DNA of 64,000 bases from Glebionis coronaria (Eukaryota > Streptophyta > Magnoliopsida > Asterales > Asteraceae): positions 21,712,488-21,776,487 of the forward strand of contig CM046882.1 in assembly GCA_025667525.1 (NCBI GenBank). Direction: 5' to 3'. Under the pieces are notes generated by a model, which saw only the letters and a program-made list of their open reading frames with translations, did no database searches and had not been told where the DNA came from. The translations under genes were made by a program, and so were the position numbers. Of the stretch, positions 10,981 to 25,100 are shown one piece after another. Position 1 is the stretch's first letter, and the number at the start of each line of letters is the position of its first letter.

Positions 10981-12290
10981 TCATAAATAATTATCGCTTG
11001 AGCCATCCTTGAAATATCATGGGATTTGATGGCACGAGTTCCACATCCAAGGATGAAATTTGGTAGAGACCGGGAGGGCTCCGGTCCTCTCAAATGTTGT
11101 GACGAATAGTTTAAATATTATTGATTTTGTATTAATATTATTGTTCGTTTTTTATTTTGGTATGTCTCAAGTAATTTGGCTCTCCCAAAATAAATGTCCA
11201 GTTTCCCTCATTGCACATCACACATCATGTTTTTAAGTATCGAGTCATTATCATCACATCAAATAGTTCTTAAAAACACTAAAATAATGGCACACGACCC
11301 ACACCGTAAGTGGCGTTTTCAAATATCTTCCTCGTATTATAGAAAAAACGTCAAAAATTAAAGTACTTGACGACACCAGAAATATTAACATAATTTTGAA
11401 AATAACTTTGAACATAAAAAATAAACAATTTTTGAAGATGAAAAGAGTAATACAATTAACATAATTTTTTCTTTTATCGTTCATTACCTTTTCTTAAAAC
11501 ATAAATGTAAGCAAATTTGTCATAGACACGAATATGCTTTGAATTAATTATCCTTTGTCATATACACATATTTAGGACGAATTGGTAGGTTATGAAACAT
11601 TTTCCAATTTCAAACGTATCTCTAATCGTGCACATCGATCATTTGTATAAAAACCAAAAGAAGTTTACGTCACTGCTTATGTCAAGTATTAATAATCGTA
11701 TTTCCATAATTGTGAGGTTTTTTTTTGGATAACCATAATTGTGAGGTTGAAATGCATATAAGTTGTGTAACTTCTTCAAGTGTTGTTTGTTTATCTAAAA
11801 GATTTCATTTTGAATTTGAACCACACATTTGAATCAGAATTTGAAACGTAAAATTCCGTATTTCAATCAAAATCAAATTAGACTCTTTGTTTTTATTTTT
11901 CCAAAAATGTCTAAATAGTGTAAATGCAAAACAGTTTCGAGTTGCATCGTTAACACCATATTATATGGTGTCAAAAGGCAAACAAATGTGTTACTATACG
12001 AGTACACATATACTCCATTAAATATATAAAAAAATGACGGTATCAAGCCCAACTTTTTTTGGCACCAGGTCTATAACTTGAGCCAAGGAAAAGTTGGCAC
12101 CAAACCCATTGGTGCAAGGAATGGCACAAGAGTACCCTTGCTCTTAATATGGAATAGACGAGTGCAACGTTTCGTGTTTCATAAGCAGTAGAAGTAGAGA
12201 TGAGTTATTTTCCATCTTTATTTTTTATTACATGCTAATATATCAATCCTCACCTTTCATTTTTTTGATCTAATAGTGAGAATTAACCTA
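10981..12290. other. Non-coding intergenic DNA
   Basis: No credible gene. Short repeated patches occur, for example GGCACCAGG...GCACCAAACC...GGTGCAAGG around 12060-12120. A GAGGGCTCC / GGCTCTCCC pair at 11065-11190 may be remnants of old MITEs, but no target duplications were found. Confidence 0.5.
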
Positions 12291-12622
12291 AGATTTAAAA
12301 AACACCGAAGGATCATTTCTGCCAAAAAATAAAAAATTTGTAGAAAATGACGGAGGGACTAAAGTTGTAAATATGACTAACTACTAGTTTATCACCCGTG
12401 ATATTTCATTAGTGAAAGTAATGAAATATTAATACTGATAATAGAATGAAATATGACTGGTGATATTAAATAGTAACTATGTTTATAAACTATCAGATAT
12501 TTCATTGCTTTTATCACTATTGATAACTAGTTTTCGTCATATTTACAACTTAAATTCCTCCATCATTTTTTACAATTTCTAAACATTAAGACAAAACTGA
12601 CATTTTCATAATTTTTAAATCT
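12291..12622. mobile_element. Fold-back / MITE-like inverted repeat (about 330 bp)
   Basis: The two halves are imperfect reverse complements over most of their length. The left arm has AGATTTAAAAA, then GTAGAAAATGACGGAGG, GTTGTAAATATGAC and CTAGTT. The right arm has the complements in reverse order, ending TTTTTAAATCT. The middle (about 12420-12500) also contains GATATTTCATT / AATGAAATAT pairs. Such a transcript would form a long hairpin. No target duplication was resolved, so the superfamily is open. Confidence 0.6.
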
Positions 12623-12699
12623 AAAATAATAAATATCTAAAATTGGATACTAAACAAAGATACAAAATACCTTTTATCCCATAAGTTTATATATTAACT

Positions 12700-12960
12700 T
12701 CCAAATTCTAACAAGTTAGGAGCCTTAAAATCCTAATACATTCTATATTTATATTTAGTTTGATTTAAGTTTATTTGGATACCAAACTAATCTAAGATAT
12801 GAGGGGACTCATCTCCATCTTTCATCTCCTTACCATTCAATAGTTGAGATTAAATCTCATTTTTCACTACAGGGTTATTTTGGTCATTTCACTCGTCCAC
12901 TATATAAGCATTTTTTTTTAATTTTCTTCTCATAAAACACACATACGTGTGTCTCTTTCT
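12700..12960 (+). repeat. Left terminal inverted repeat with internal TATA box
   Basis: Similar in inverted orientation to 60666-60810 plus 26870-26957. It contains TATATAAG at 12901-12908, followed by a CT-rich, leader-like stretch (TCTCTTTCTCTCTC near 12950). This resembles a promoter firing inwards. The outer limit is approximate. Confidence 0.5.
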
Positions 12961-13462
12961 CTCTCTACCTCCAATATACTTTCTCTTTCTACAAATCCTC
13001 AAAATCATGAATCGATAATCATCAAATCCATCACGAAGTGTTAATCATGAATCCACCATCACGGATCCATCACGAATCGATTGATTAGATTAATTAATCA
13101 TCACGAATTTATCATCAAGTTAGATTAATCACTAGGCACAGATCCATCATTAGGTTAGATTAATTAGATCTATTCTTGTTTAGCTTATTTGATTTGAATA
13201 AGCTAATTAATATATCATCGTTCGAATTTATAAGCTTTTAATTAGCTTCTTTGGATTAAATTTTTTGAATCTATTGTTTCTAATTATAAGCTAGCTTATT
13301 GATTTAAATGAATAAGAATTTGAATTTGATGACAATAATGAAAAATATTTTGAATTAGAGGAGAGCTATGAATAAGCTTATGGATTAGATGATTTAGATT
13401 TATTATGTTAAAATGTAAGCTAGCTTATTAGCTTATTTAATGAACTATGAGGTTTTATGAAT

Positions 13463-13760
13463 AAGAGAGTATGTATCATATATGATACCTCATTTATCAT
13501 ATATGATAGATATGATATATCACAGGCATATCATATATGATACATGAGATATCATATATGATATATGAGATATCATTATCAAGTTTCTGATAAACCACAA
13601 GAAAAATCATACATATTATTAGGTATTATAATTAAGTTACTTATGTAAGTTGAATTATGCTTAAATCAAATATGATACCTCATTTATCATATATGTTAGA
13701 TATATGATATATGATAGGTATATCATATATGATACATGAGGTATCATATATGATGTTTTT
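13463..13760. repeat. Left array of the palindrome TATCATATATGATA
   Basis: Two clusters (about 13463-13575 and 13667-13755) each hold several perfect or near-perfect copies of the 14-base palindrome. They are joined by ACCTCATT and ACATGAG spacers. The clusters look like a roughly 190-bp tandem duplication that includes a following AAACyAyAAGAAAAAT phrase. Confidence 0.8.
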
Positions 13761-13964
13761 GACAAACTATAAGAAAAATTAAACTTTCATATTGTACATG
13801 ACTTTTTACACTTTTGACTAATTGCGCATTTTAATATTGTATGCTACATAATTCAGTTGTTGATAAAATGGTGCATTATATGTTCTTTCCTCTCTTTTAT
13901 AAATGCAGATAGTGCAAACACAACAACAATCAGATATGGATGCATTGTCAGGTTCGAGCAAAGC

Positions 13965-16900
13965 TGTAACACCCCAAAATGTGATATGCGGAAGCGGTGA
14001 AGCTCGGGGGCTGTTACGTCATTGTATCATAGTTCAAGGTACAAGAGAACGACTCTAAATGAGACGTTTTATAAAAATACCTCGTTGAATTTAAATAAAA
14101 AGCATCACAGTACAAAGGTCTCAGTTTCAAAAGATAGTGCAGCGGAATGTAAAAGTTTTAAACATCAACGAGATAATAGTTCAAAAGCATAAGTAAATAA
14201 ATGTCCGAAGATAGCCAAGAAATGCATGCGGACTCCAAGTACTTCACACAGCAGATACACATCATCATCAATTACCTGAGATAAATGCTAAACTGGGTCA
14301 ACATAAACTTGGTGAGAATATAGGTTTCAAGTAAAAATTCATAGTCATTCAATTTCAGATTTCATTTCATGTACACGTGCAACTATATGAGATATAGTGC
14401 CAAGTGTAGGATAAATTGGGTGTTCACAATATTTATGATAGCTAAGCTCGTGACATCGAAACTAGTGATCCAGTGCATACAATAGATTGCATACATAAAT
14501 TTTCCCCCAATAGAGTACCTAGCCAAGATAACTCCGTTCATGCAAATGGTACACACTCGTCCGGCGTCAGAATGCCCGAGTGGAGGTTGTCAACCCTCAA
14601 TAGATCTATCCGTAACATAAGAGCTTACTCCAGCAGAGTAACTAACGATTCACGATAGTGGGGACTATGGCTAAAGCAACTTAAGCTATCTCATAAATAG
14701 TGTTCACAAAGCGTTCACAGAAATCAAGTTTTACTTGCGTCCAGAAGCAAGCATCAAAGCATTTATCACATCCCAAAACATTAAACATAGAAAGCAGTTT
14801 AATAGGGATCTATAAACTCACCTCAAGCAACGATTCAAACCGCACAAGTAAGATCAAATAGTAGCGAGCAACTCTAGCAACAACCTAAATATAATACTAT
14901 AGTTTAGGCGCTAGCAAATAAGTCACAATAGTTCATCACGTACGTTACTCATCGATCAAGTATATATTTTGTTGTTAAAATCGTGACTTGTAAATGTTAC
15001 ATCGTTATAACATTATAGTATATATATATATATATACTTAGGCAAAAATATTTATTTTTGACTCGACGAAATTTCGACAGCCTTTCGGCGTAAATTTTAA
15101 TTTACCAAAATTTATCTTAACAAATTTTCCTACGTGAATTCTAACGAAAATTCGGCAGCCTTTCGGCGTCACATAAAAATTTGCCATTTTTAGTAAATAC
15201 TCAAATCTCGTCCTAAAACCCCTATTTTCAACAATTTCTCAATCGCCAACAATTCAACAATTCATTTTTCATAATCGTAACAATTTCAACTTCCAACGTT
15301 CAAACTTTCAATAGTACAACAAGTATTCACATTTCGAGCTAACACGCTTTTACAAAACAAGTCCAACATTCATACATACCATTTAGTAACTATTTCGACA
15401 CTTAAAACAACTCCGTTTAACTCGAAAATGTCGTTCGACCACTTTAAAAATCTGGACAGCAACCACTTATAGTGTTGTTCTCCAAAAATAAAGTTTTCCG
15501 ACAACGTAATTTAAACAACCACAACTTACTCATTTTAGCTCCGTTTTTAGCCCATAATATATCGAAACGAAGGTATTCACTTATATTTTCATAATATCGT
15601 AATAACCTAGTGTCAAAACAATTTTTACGACTCTCTACGCCTCTTACAAAAGTCGGACAGATTGTACGTATTCCGTAAAAACTCATTTTCGACCGTTTTC
15701 GAGCGTAACCACTAGTAGTAACACTACTAGTTTCTTCTAATTTTTCATACACAACAACAAAATCAAAGATTTTTCTTCAAGTTTACAAATCCAAAATATA
15801 CATACTTATATTTTTCACAAATCTTTCAATTATCCCATTTTCATGTATGGATCTAATAGATCCACACTTAATTTCCACAAATCTTGAAATATTTCATGAC
15901 CAAAAATAGTTTTCATCATTTTATTTCATAAAAATACTTGATGAGTAACACGCATGCATAGATCTACAAAGATCATGCATGGAAAAATGAAAAGATGAAA
16001 AGGTTTAAGAAATGACCTTGTGTAACGATCCTACGTAACCACAACGATCCGATCTACAATAATACCCACTAATAATCAACAAGAACTCTACCCTAATCTT
16101 CAACCCAAAAACTTCTCAAATCGTCAAACCAAGAAAATCCATTCTTCTATATGCTTATACAAGCTCTAGGGTGTATTTGTTTTATGTTGAATCTTGATAA
16201 AATGAAGCTTTTCAAAAATCAACAATGGTGGAAAAGAGTATGTGTTTGTGCCGTGTGTTTAGAGAGAGAGTGAGGAGTTGTGTGTGTTTTTGGTTGAGTG
16301 AAGTAAAGTAAATAAGTGTGAAGTGATTTTGAGGTTATAAGGTTAATAAGTTAAAATGTGTAGGAGTAGTGTAAGTTAAGCTCAATTTGGCAAAGAGTGA
16401 AAATATGGTGTATCTTGCATGTGGGTTGTTTTTGGCCGGTTATGGGGGGTCCCACATGGGGTAAATTATTCAAAATTTTTACTATGGTAATTAGTTAAAA
16501 GGTTTAAGGTAAAAAGGTTAGTTAGTTTTAGGTAAATATCAAAAAGTATATAGTTAAGTTAAAAATTACGTAAAACTTAAAAATTTGACGAAATATATTA
16601 AATTTACGATTTTTCGACGAAAACTGACATTTTATGATTGGTAAAGTATTTTATGCATGTTAACGACGGTTAAACGTAAAAACGACGTAAAATACGAAAA
16701 CGCGATACGTTAATTAATATTCACAGTAAATACGATTTATTACTATAAATAGAAAAAATATTAAAATACAGGCATATATAAACATATACAGAAATATTTA
16801 AATACGCTGCTCAAGAAAATACGATCACGCTGCTAAAAACTAAACAGTTAAGCACATAATTCACAGATAACGAATAATCTCATGGATTATCGTCAATTCA

Positions 16901-17113
16901 TTGACTGTCTCAGCACTTTGGTCAGGTTCACCGAAAATGTTCAGATTAATGACTGAGCTCAGAGTCAGGCCATTACTCGTCAGCATACAGTTTTTCAGAA
17001 GACGCGGGATAACTTCCCGGTTCCAACACAGTTAAATCACATAGTTGACTAAATAAAAAGTCAAAGGATAAAATAGTCATTTGACCAAGTAGGGAAAATT
17101 ACCAGGTGTTACA
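13965..17113 (-). repeat. 3' LTR of the Tekay-like element
   Basis: Left copy of the 3.15-kb LTR. It contains an (AT)n run near 15020-15038 that is shorter than in the right copy. Short ORFs inside, such as those near 14473 and 15444, occur in both LTRs and are not credible genes. On the minus strand a purine-rich CAAAGGGACGA directly precedes it, the likely polypurine tract. Confidence 0.93.
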
Positions 17114-17141
17114 TCGTCCCTTTGATAGAGAAGCTTTGTCC

Positions 17142-20100
17142 TCAAAGCTTAGGAGTGTCACGGTTTCTAGAATTGTCAAAGAGTTGCAGATATTTCTTGC
17201 GAAATTGATCCTCACGCTCCCAGGTGAATTCAGGTCCACGTTTAGAATTCCACCTCACCTTGATGATAGGAATACGACTTTGTTTCAATCGTTTGACCTC
17301 ACGGTCCATGATTTCAACAGGTTCCTCGACAAATTGCATCTTGTCGTCGATTCGGAGTTCCTCCAATGGTATAACGAGTGTTTCATCAGAAAGGCACTTC
17401 TTCAAGTTCGACACATGAAAAGTACTGTGCACGCGGCTCAACGCTTGCGGTAATTCGAGACGATAGGCTACAGTTCCAACCTTTGCCAGAATTTTGAAAG
17501 GTCCAATCTAACGGGGGTTCAGCTTTCCTCGCTTTCCAAAACGTACCACACCTTTCCAAGGCGATACTTTTAGCATCACTTTGTCTCCCACTTGAAATTC
17601 GAGAGGCTTACGTCGAACGTCGGCGTAACTCTTTTGACGATCACGGGATGCTTGAATTCGGCTCTTGATTTGAACAATCTTCTTAGTCGTTTCACGGATG
17701 AGTTCAGGGCCAATGAGTTGACTATCCCCAACCTCACTCCAACACACAGGCGAGCGACATTTACGACCATACAACGCTTCAAACGGTGCAGCCTTAATAC
17801 TGGTATGATAACTATTGTTGTAAGAGAATTCCACTAGAGGCAAATGTCTGTCCCATTGCTTTCCAAAGTCAAGCACGCAAGCACGCAACATGTCCTCCAG
17901 CGTTTGAATAGTTCTCTCACTCTGTCCGTCAGTCTGCGGGTGATAAGCAGTACTCATGTCCAATTGCGTACCCAACGCTTTCTGAAGTGATTTCCAGAAT
18001 TCCGAAGTAAATCTACCATCTCTATCAGAAATTATCGAGATCGGTATTCCATGTTTTGTGACTATTTCCTTCAGATAAAGTCTCGTAAGCTTATCCATCG
18101 AAGCATCTTCCTTCATAGCCAAAAAGTGTGCAGATTTCGTAAGTCGATCAACAATTACCCAAATTGTGTCGTATCCGTTTGTCGTTTTAGGTAGCTTAGT
18201 TATGAAGTCCATGGTTATATTTTCCCATTTCCACATAGGAATTATAGGTTGAACCAACAATCCAGATGGTTTTTGGTGTTCAGTTTTCACTCTAGCGCAA
18301 GTCAGGCACTTCCCTACGTAAGTAGCGATTTCAGCTTTCATATTTGGCCACCAATATAGCTTCTTCATATCCTGATACATTTTGTCAGATCTTGGGTGAA
18401 TCGAATACTTAGATTTATGCGACTCGTGCATAATCACGTCCCTTAGTCCTCCAAACCGTGGTAACCAACTTCTACCATTCAGACATAGCGTTCCATTAGT
18501 GCTAGTCTCCAATTTCTTTGTAACCATTCCTCCTAATTTCTCAGCTTCAACATTTTCAGGCTTAAGAGCTTCGGTTTGTGCTTCACGAATTTGCACAGGT
18601 AAGTTCGGATTGATAACCATAGCTAACGATCTAACTCTACGTGTCACCAGTTGTTCCTTTCTACTTAGCGCATCCGCCACTACATTGGCCTTCCCAGGGT
18701 GGTAACGGATTTCACAGTCATAATCGCTGAGCAACTCGATCCATCGACGTTGTCTCATGTTCAGTTCCTTCTGATCAAGAATATGTTGTAAACTCTTGTG
18801 ATCGGTATAGACGACACACTTGGTTCCATACAAGTAGTGTCTCCACAACTTCAAGGCAAATACTACCGCTCCTAGCTCCAAGTCGTGCGTAGTGTAGTTT
18901 TTCTCATGCATTTTCAATTGTCGTGACGCGCAAGCGATAACTTTCTTCCTCTGCATCAACACAGCTCCCAATCCTTTTGCTGATGCATCACAGTAGACTA
19001 CAAAGTCTTCCGATCCTTCTGGTAACGATAGAATAGGCGCACTACACAACATTTGTTTCAACTTTTAGAATGCTAATTCCTCCTTGTCTCCCCATTCGTA
19101 TTTCACCTTCTTTTGAGTCAACTTTGTCAGTGGTTTCGCGATCTTCGAGAATCCCTCGATGAATCTTCGGTAATATCCGGCGAGTCCTAAGAATTGGCGA
19201 ATTTCAGTCGGCGTCGTAGGAACAGTCCACTCCCTAATTGATTCAATCTTAGCAGGATCAACATGAATCCCCTTGCTATCTATAACGTGACCTAGTAATT
19301 GTACTCTTGGCAACCAAAAATCACACTTCGAAAACTTAGCGTACAATTCCTCCTTCTTAAGCAATTCCAATATTATCTTAAGATGTTCCTCATGTTCCTT
19401 CTCATTCCTTGAGTAAATCAGTATGTCATCGATGAACACAATGACAAACTTGTCCAAATATGGTTTACACACCCGGTTCATGAGGTCCATAAACACAACA
19501 GGTGCGTTTGTCAAACCGAACGACATCACTTGGAACTCATAGTGTCCATACCTAGTCCTAAAAGCAGTCTTTGCAACATCTTCCTCACGGACTCTCAATT
19601 GGTGATAACCAGACCTAAGGTCAATCTTCGAGTAAACGCTCGATCCTTGCAACTGATCAAACAGATCATCGATCCTAGGTAACGGGTAACGGTTCTTGAT
19701 GGTAAGTTTGTTCAACTCACGATAGTCGATACACATCCGAAAACTCCCATCCTTCTTCTTTACAAATAAGACTGGAGCTCCCTAGGGGGAAGAACTCGGT
19801 CTTATGAATCCTTTATCAGTCAACTCTTGTAGTTGCGTCGCTAGTTCTTGCAATTCCGACGGTGCTAAACGGTAAGGCGCTCGAGCAACAGGTGCAGCTC
19901 CTGGTATTAAATCAATCTGGAATTCAACTTGTCTAGCCGGCGGTAATCCAGGCAAATCTTCAGGAAAGACTTCCGGAAAATCCCGTACGATAGGTACATC
20001 TTCCAACCGTTTTTCTTCCGTCTGCTTTTCAGTAACTCAGGCTAAAAATACGTGGCAACCTTCCGACAACAACTTCTTAGCCTTGACACGCGAGATAATG

Positions 20101-21593
20101 TTCAGTCGTGACTTCCCTTTTCCGTTACTTGTATCCCCTTGTATCTCCAAAACTTCATCACCAAATGGTAAACGAACGATCTTCTCGTCGCATACAATCG
20201 TAGCACGATATCTCGACAACCAATCCATTCCGACAATCACGTCAAAACTCCCTAACTCAACAGGCATAAGGTCTATTACGAAAGGATGACCTAGAAGATT
20301 TAAAGTGCATCCACGAAGTATAGTGTCGGCTTCTATCAACTTCCCATTAGCTAACTCAATAGTGTACTTAGTGTCTAAGGGCGAAGGGGTCACATCAAGT
20401 AAGACACTAAAAGTAGTCGACACAAAACTCCTATCGGCTCCAGTATCAAATAAAATAGAAGCATAACGACCATTGAGAAGAAACGTACCCGTCACAACGT
20501 CGGGGTTTTGTTGCGCTTCTCCTCCTCCTATCACATAGACCCTTCCACGAGCTTCCCCAGCTTTAGCATTCTTTCCTTGGTCCTTGTCCTTGTTCTTTTT
20601 CTTTGGGCACTCATTGCTGTAGTGTCCCTTTTGCTGATATTCAAAGCAAGTGACGTTGGCTTTCGTGTTGGGTGGTGACTTACAATCCTTAGCAATGTGT
20701 CCAGTTTTCTTGCAGTTGTGACACTGTACATTGCATTGTCCATTGTGGTGACGCTTGCATCGATTGCACAGGGGTAACGTCCCATTGTACACTCCCTTTT
20801 CCCCAGTACCAGCAGTGTACGCTTTCACAGTGTCTTGCCTCTTATTCGGATAGTTCCCATGGTTGTTCCTTTGGTTATTACCCCATTTTCTCTTGTTGTC
20901 CGTGGCATTCCCAGCATTTGCTCGAACAACTTGGTCCATCAGACTGTGAGCCATCCTTATAGCATCACTAACTTTTTTCGGTACAGACGATGTCACATTC
21001 CCTTGAACTCTACCAGGTAAACCCCAAATATAACGCTCAACCTTCTTTTCTTCATCCGGAACCATTCCAGGACATAACAAACACAATTCTTGGAACCTCC
21101 TAGTGTACGCCCCAATGTCATTTTTTTTCAAAGATAAGTTCCACAATTCGATTTCCATTTTTTGAATCTCATTACGAGGACAGTACTCCTTAGTCAACAA
21201 CTTCTTAAGTTCCTCCCAACTCATTCCATACGCCTCCTCGGCTCCAGCCGTCTACACATGTGTGTTCCACCAGGTCAACGCTCCAGCAGCTAAAGTACAA
21301 GTAGAATAAGTCACTTGGTTCTCAACAACACACCCACTAACACGGAACACAGCTTCCATCTTTTCAACCCAACGAGCTAATCCGACAGCTCCTTCAGTAC
21401 CATTAAATGTCAAGGGGTCACAGCTCCTAAAGTCCTTGTAAGTACACATCTTAGGCGGTCGATTGTCAACATTGTTCGGTGGTGCTTCGTTCACGTTGTT
21501 GTTAGCTTGAACGTTTGCCAGTGCAGCAGTCACTCGTTACGTAATCAGTGCTTCCAATTGTGCGTCAGTCATTCCGTTACGTGTGTTCACCAT
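17142..21593 (-). pseudogene. Tekay-like gag-pol polyprotein, one frame with six premature stops
   Basis: From ATG at 21593-21591 to a stop at 17142 a single frame of about 1,480 codons persists without any frameshift. Stops fall at 21537, 21252, 20037, 19782, 19065 and 17508. Visible parts: gag; zinc knuckle CHNCKKTGHIAKDC and a second one with its second Cys replaced by Tyr; protease FDTGADRSF; RT with [10 protein letters not shown]; RNase H from [15 protein letters not shown]; integrase with [19 protein letters not shown]; and a C-terminal chromodomain (VEIMDREVKRLKQSRIPI, VRWN, EFTWERE). The stops are judged by context to replace Gln and Trp codons in several cases, the mark of C-to-T decay. 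Inactive as it stands. Confidence 0.93.
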
Positions 21594-22181
21594 TGTTTCT
21601 CTGCGTTAAGACAACAATGCAATTAAGGTTCAAGCATGAATATACACGTTATATAGTTCATATGCTAAAATAGAATGCAGAATTTAACAATACAACAAAC
21701 ATAAAAAGGATAGTCACTGGTCAAGGTCATAAAGTTAAATTCTCACTCATAATCAAAATATCAAGTACATAGTCATAAAATAAGAGTTTCGATTAAATAC
21801 CAAAGATCAAAACAAAACCAAAAAAATAACACCGAAAATGGTGATTGGATTAGAATCAGACTATAGATGTAATCAAGATGATACGTGATAGTATGCGATG
21901 ACATATCCTACAACAACCAAAATGCGTATTAAAGCAGTTGTAGGGTATGCATGAAATAATCATGTATAGAAATTAAAGTATGCAAATCAACGAAATGCAT
22001 ATGTATATAATACATATTACGTATTACATAATATATATTACATATTACTTATAGTGTTATCCTACGTAATACATTACGTAGTACACATATATATACAGAG
22101 TAACAAGTAGCCACATCGGTTATAGTCTAGGCCTAAGATGCAAACCTAGTTCTCTATAACCAAGGCTCTGATTACCAATTC
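21594..22181 (-). promoter_or_regulatory. Leader and primer-binding site of the Tekay-like element
   Basis: The minus strand carries TTGGTAATCAGAGCC at 22178-22164, three bases inside the LTR edge, a Met-tRNA-type primer site. The remaining leader to the gag start is AT-rich, with TACGTAATAC/ACATATTAC-type short repeats near 22010-22090. Confidence 0.75.
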
Positions 22182-25100
22182 TCTAACACCCCAAAATGTG
22201 ATATGCGGAAGCGGTGAAGCTCGGGGGCTGTTACGTCATTGTATCATAGTTCAAGGTACAAGAGAACGACTCTAAATGAGACGTTTTATAAAAATACCTC
22301 GTTGAATTTAAATAAAAAGCATCACAGTACAAAGGTCTCAGTTTCAAAAGATAGTGCAGCGGAATGTAAAAGTTTTAAACATCAACGAGATAATAGTTCA
22401 AAAGCATAAGTAAACAAATGTCCGAAGATAGCCAAGAAATGCATGCGGACTCCAAGTACTTCACACAACAGATACACATCATCATCAATTACCTGAGATA
22501 AATGCTAAATTGGGTCAACATAAAGTTGGTGAGAATATAGGTTTCAAGTAAAAATTCATAGTCATTCAATTTCAGATTTCATTTCATGTACACGTGCAAC
22601 TATAGGAGATATAGTGCCAAGTGTAGGATAAATTAGGTGTTCATAATATTTATGATAGATAAGCTCGTGACATCGAAACTAGTGATCCAGTGCATACAAT
22701 AGTTTGCATACATAAATTTTGCCCCAATGGAGTACCTAGCCAAGATAACTCCGTTCCTACAAATGGTACACACTCGTCCGGCGTCAGAATGCCCGAGTGG
22801 AGGTTGTCAACCCTCAATAGATCTATTCGTAACATAAGAGCTTACTCCAGCAGAGTAACTAACGATTCACGATAGTGGGGACTATGGCTAAAGCAACTTA
22901 AGCTATCTCATAAATAGTGTTCACAAAGCGTTCACAGAAATCAAGTTTTACTTGCGTCCAGAAGCAAGCATCAAAGCATTTATCACATCCCAAAACATTA
23001 AACATAGAAAGTAGTTTAATAGGGATCTATAAACTCACCTCAAGCAACGATTCAAACCGCACAAGTAAGATCAAATAGTAGCGAGCAACTCTAGCAACAA
23101 CCTAAATATAATACTATAGTTTAGGCGCTAGCAAATAAGTCACAATAGTTCATCACGTACGTTACTCATCGATCAAGTATATATTTTGTTGTTAAAATCG
23201 TGACTTGTAAATGTTACATCGTTATAACATTATAGTATATATATATATATATATATATACTTAGGCAAAAATATTTATTTTTGACTCGACGAAATTTTGA
23301 CAGCCTTTCGGCGTAAATTTTAATTTACCAAAATTTATCTTAACAAATTTTCCTACGTGAATTCTAACGAAAATTCGGCAGCCTTTCGGCGTCACATAAA
23401 AATTTGCCATTTTTAGTAAATACTCAAATCTCGTCCTAAAACCCCTATTTTCAACAATTTCTCAATCGCCAACAATTCAATAATTCATTTTTCACAATCG
23501 TAATAATTTCAACTTCCAACGTTCAAACTTTCAATAGTACAACGAGTATTCACATTTCGAGCTAACACGCTTTTACAAAACAAGTCCAACATTCATACAT
23601 ACCATTTAGTAACTATTTCGACACTTAAAACAACTCCGTTTAACTCGAAAATGTCGTTTCGACCACTTTAAAAATTTGGACAGCAACCACTTATAGTGTT
23701 GTTCTCCAAAAATAAAGTTTTCCGACAACGTAATTTAAACAACCACAACTTACTCATTTTAGCTCCGTTTTTAGCCCTTAATATATCGAAACGAAGGTAT
23801 TCACTTATATTTTCATAATATCGTAGTAAACTAGTGTCAAAACAATTTTTACGACTCTCTACGCCTCTTACAAAAGTCGGACAGATTGTACGTATTCCGT
23901 AAAAACTCATTTTCGACCGTTTTCGAGCGTAACCACTAGTAGTAACACTACTAGTTTCTTCTAATTTTTCATATACAACAAAAAAATCAAAGATTTTTCT
24001 TCAAGTTTACAAATCCAAAATATACATACTTATATTTTTCACAAATCTTTCAATTATCCCATTTTCATGTATGGATCTAATAGATCCACACTTAATTTCC
24101 ACAAATCTTAAAATATTTCATGACCAAAAATAGTTTTCATCATTTTATTTCATAAAAATACTTGATGAGTAACATGCATGCATAGATCTACAAAGATCAT
24201 GCATGGAAAAATGAAAAGATGAAAAGGTTTAAGAAATGACCTTGTGTAACGATCCTACGTAACCACAACGATCCGATCTACAATAATACCCACTAATAAT
24301 CAACAAGAACTCTACCCTAATCTTCAACCCAAAAACTTCTCAAATCGTCAAACCAAGAAAATCCATTCTTCTATATGCTTATACAAGCTCTAGGGTGTAT
24401 TTGTTTTGTGTTGAATCTTGGTAAAATGAAGCTTTTCAAAAATCAACAATGGTGGAAAAGAGTATGTGTTTGTGCCGTGTGTTTAGAGAGAGAGAGAGAG
24501 GAGTTGTGTGTGTTTTTGGTTGAGTGAAGTGAAGTAAATAAGTGTGAAGTGATTTTGAGGTTATAAGGTTAATAAGTTAAAATGTGCAGGAGTAGTGTAA
24601 GTTAAGCTCAATTTGGCAAAGAGTGAAAATATGGTGTATCTTGCATGTGGGTTGTTTTTGGCCGGTTATGGGGGGTCCCACATGGGGTAAATTATTCAAA
24701 ATTTTTACTATGGTAATTAGTTAAAAGGTTTAAGGTAAAAAAGTTAGTTAGTTTTAGGTAAATATCAAAAAGTATATTGTTAAGTTAAAAATTACGTAAA
24801 ACTTAAAAATTTGACGAAATATATTAAAATTTACGATTTTTCGACGAAAACTGACATTTTATGATTGGTAAAGTATTTTATGCATGTTAAAGACGGTTAA
24901 ACGTAAAAACGACGTAAAATACGAAAACGCGATACGTTAATTAAATATTCACAGTAAATACGATTTATTACTATAAATAGCAAAAATATTAAAATACATG
25001 CATATATAAACATATACAGAAATATTTAAATACACTGCTCAAGAAAATACGATCACGCTGCTAAAAACTAAACAGTTAAGCACATAATTCACAGATAACG

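Noticed and set aside
12060..12120. Possible small MITE with GGCACCA/TGGTGC pairs
   Set aside because: Too short and imperfect, no target duplication visible.
14473..14658. Small ORFs within the Tekay LTRs (also 15444-15752, 22650-22875, 23668-23910)
   Set aside because: Present in both LTR copies at equivalent places, no recognised domain; LTR sequence read by chance.
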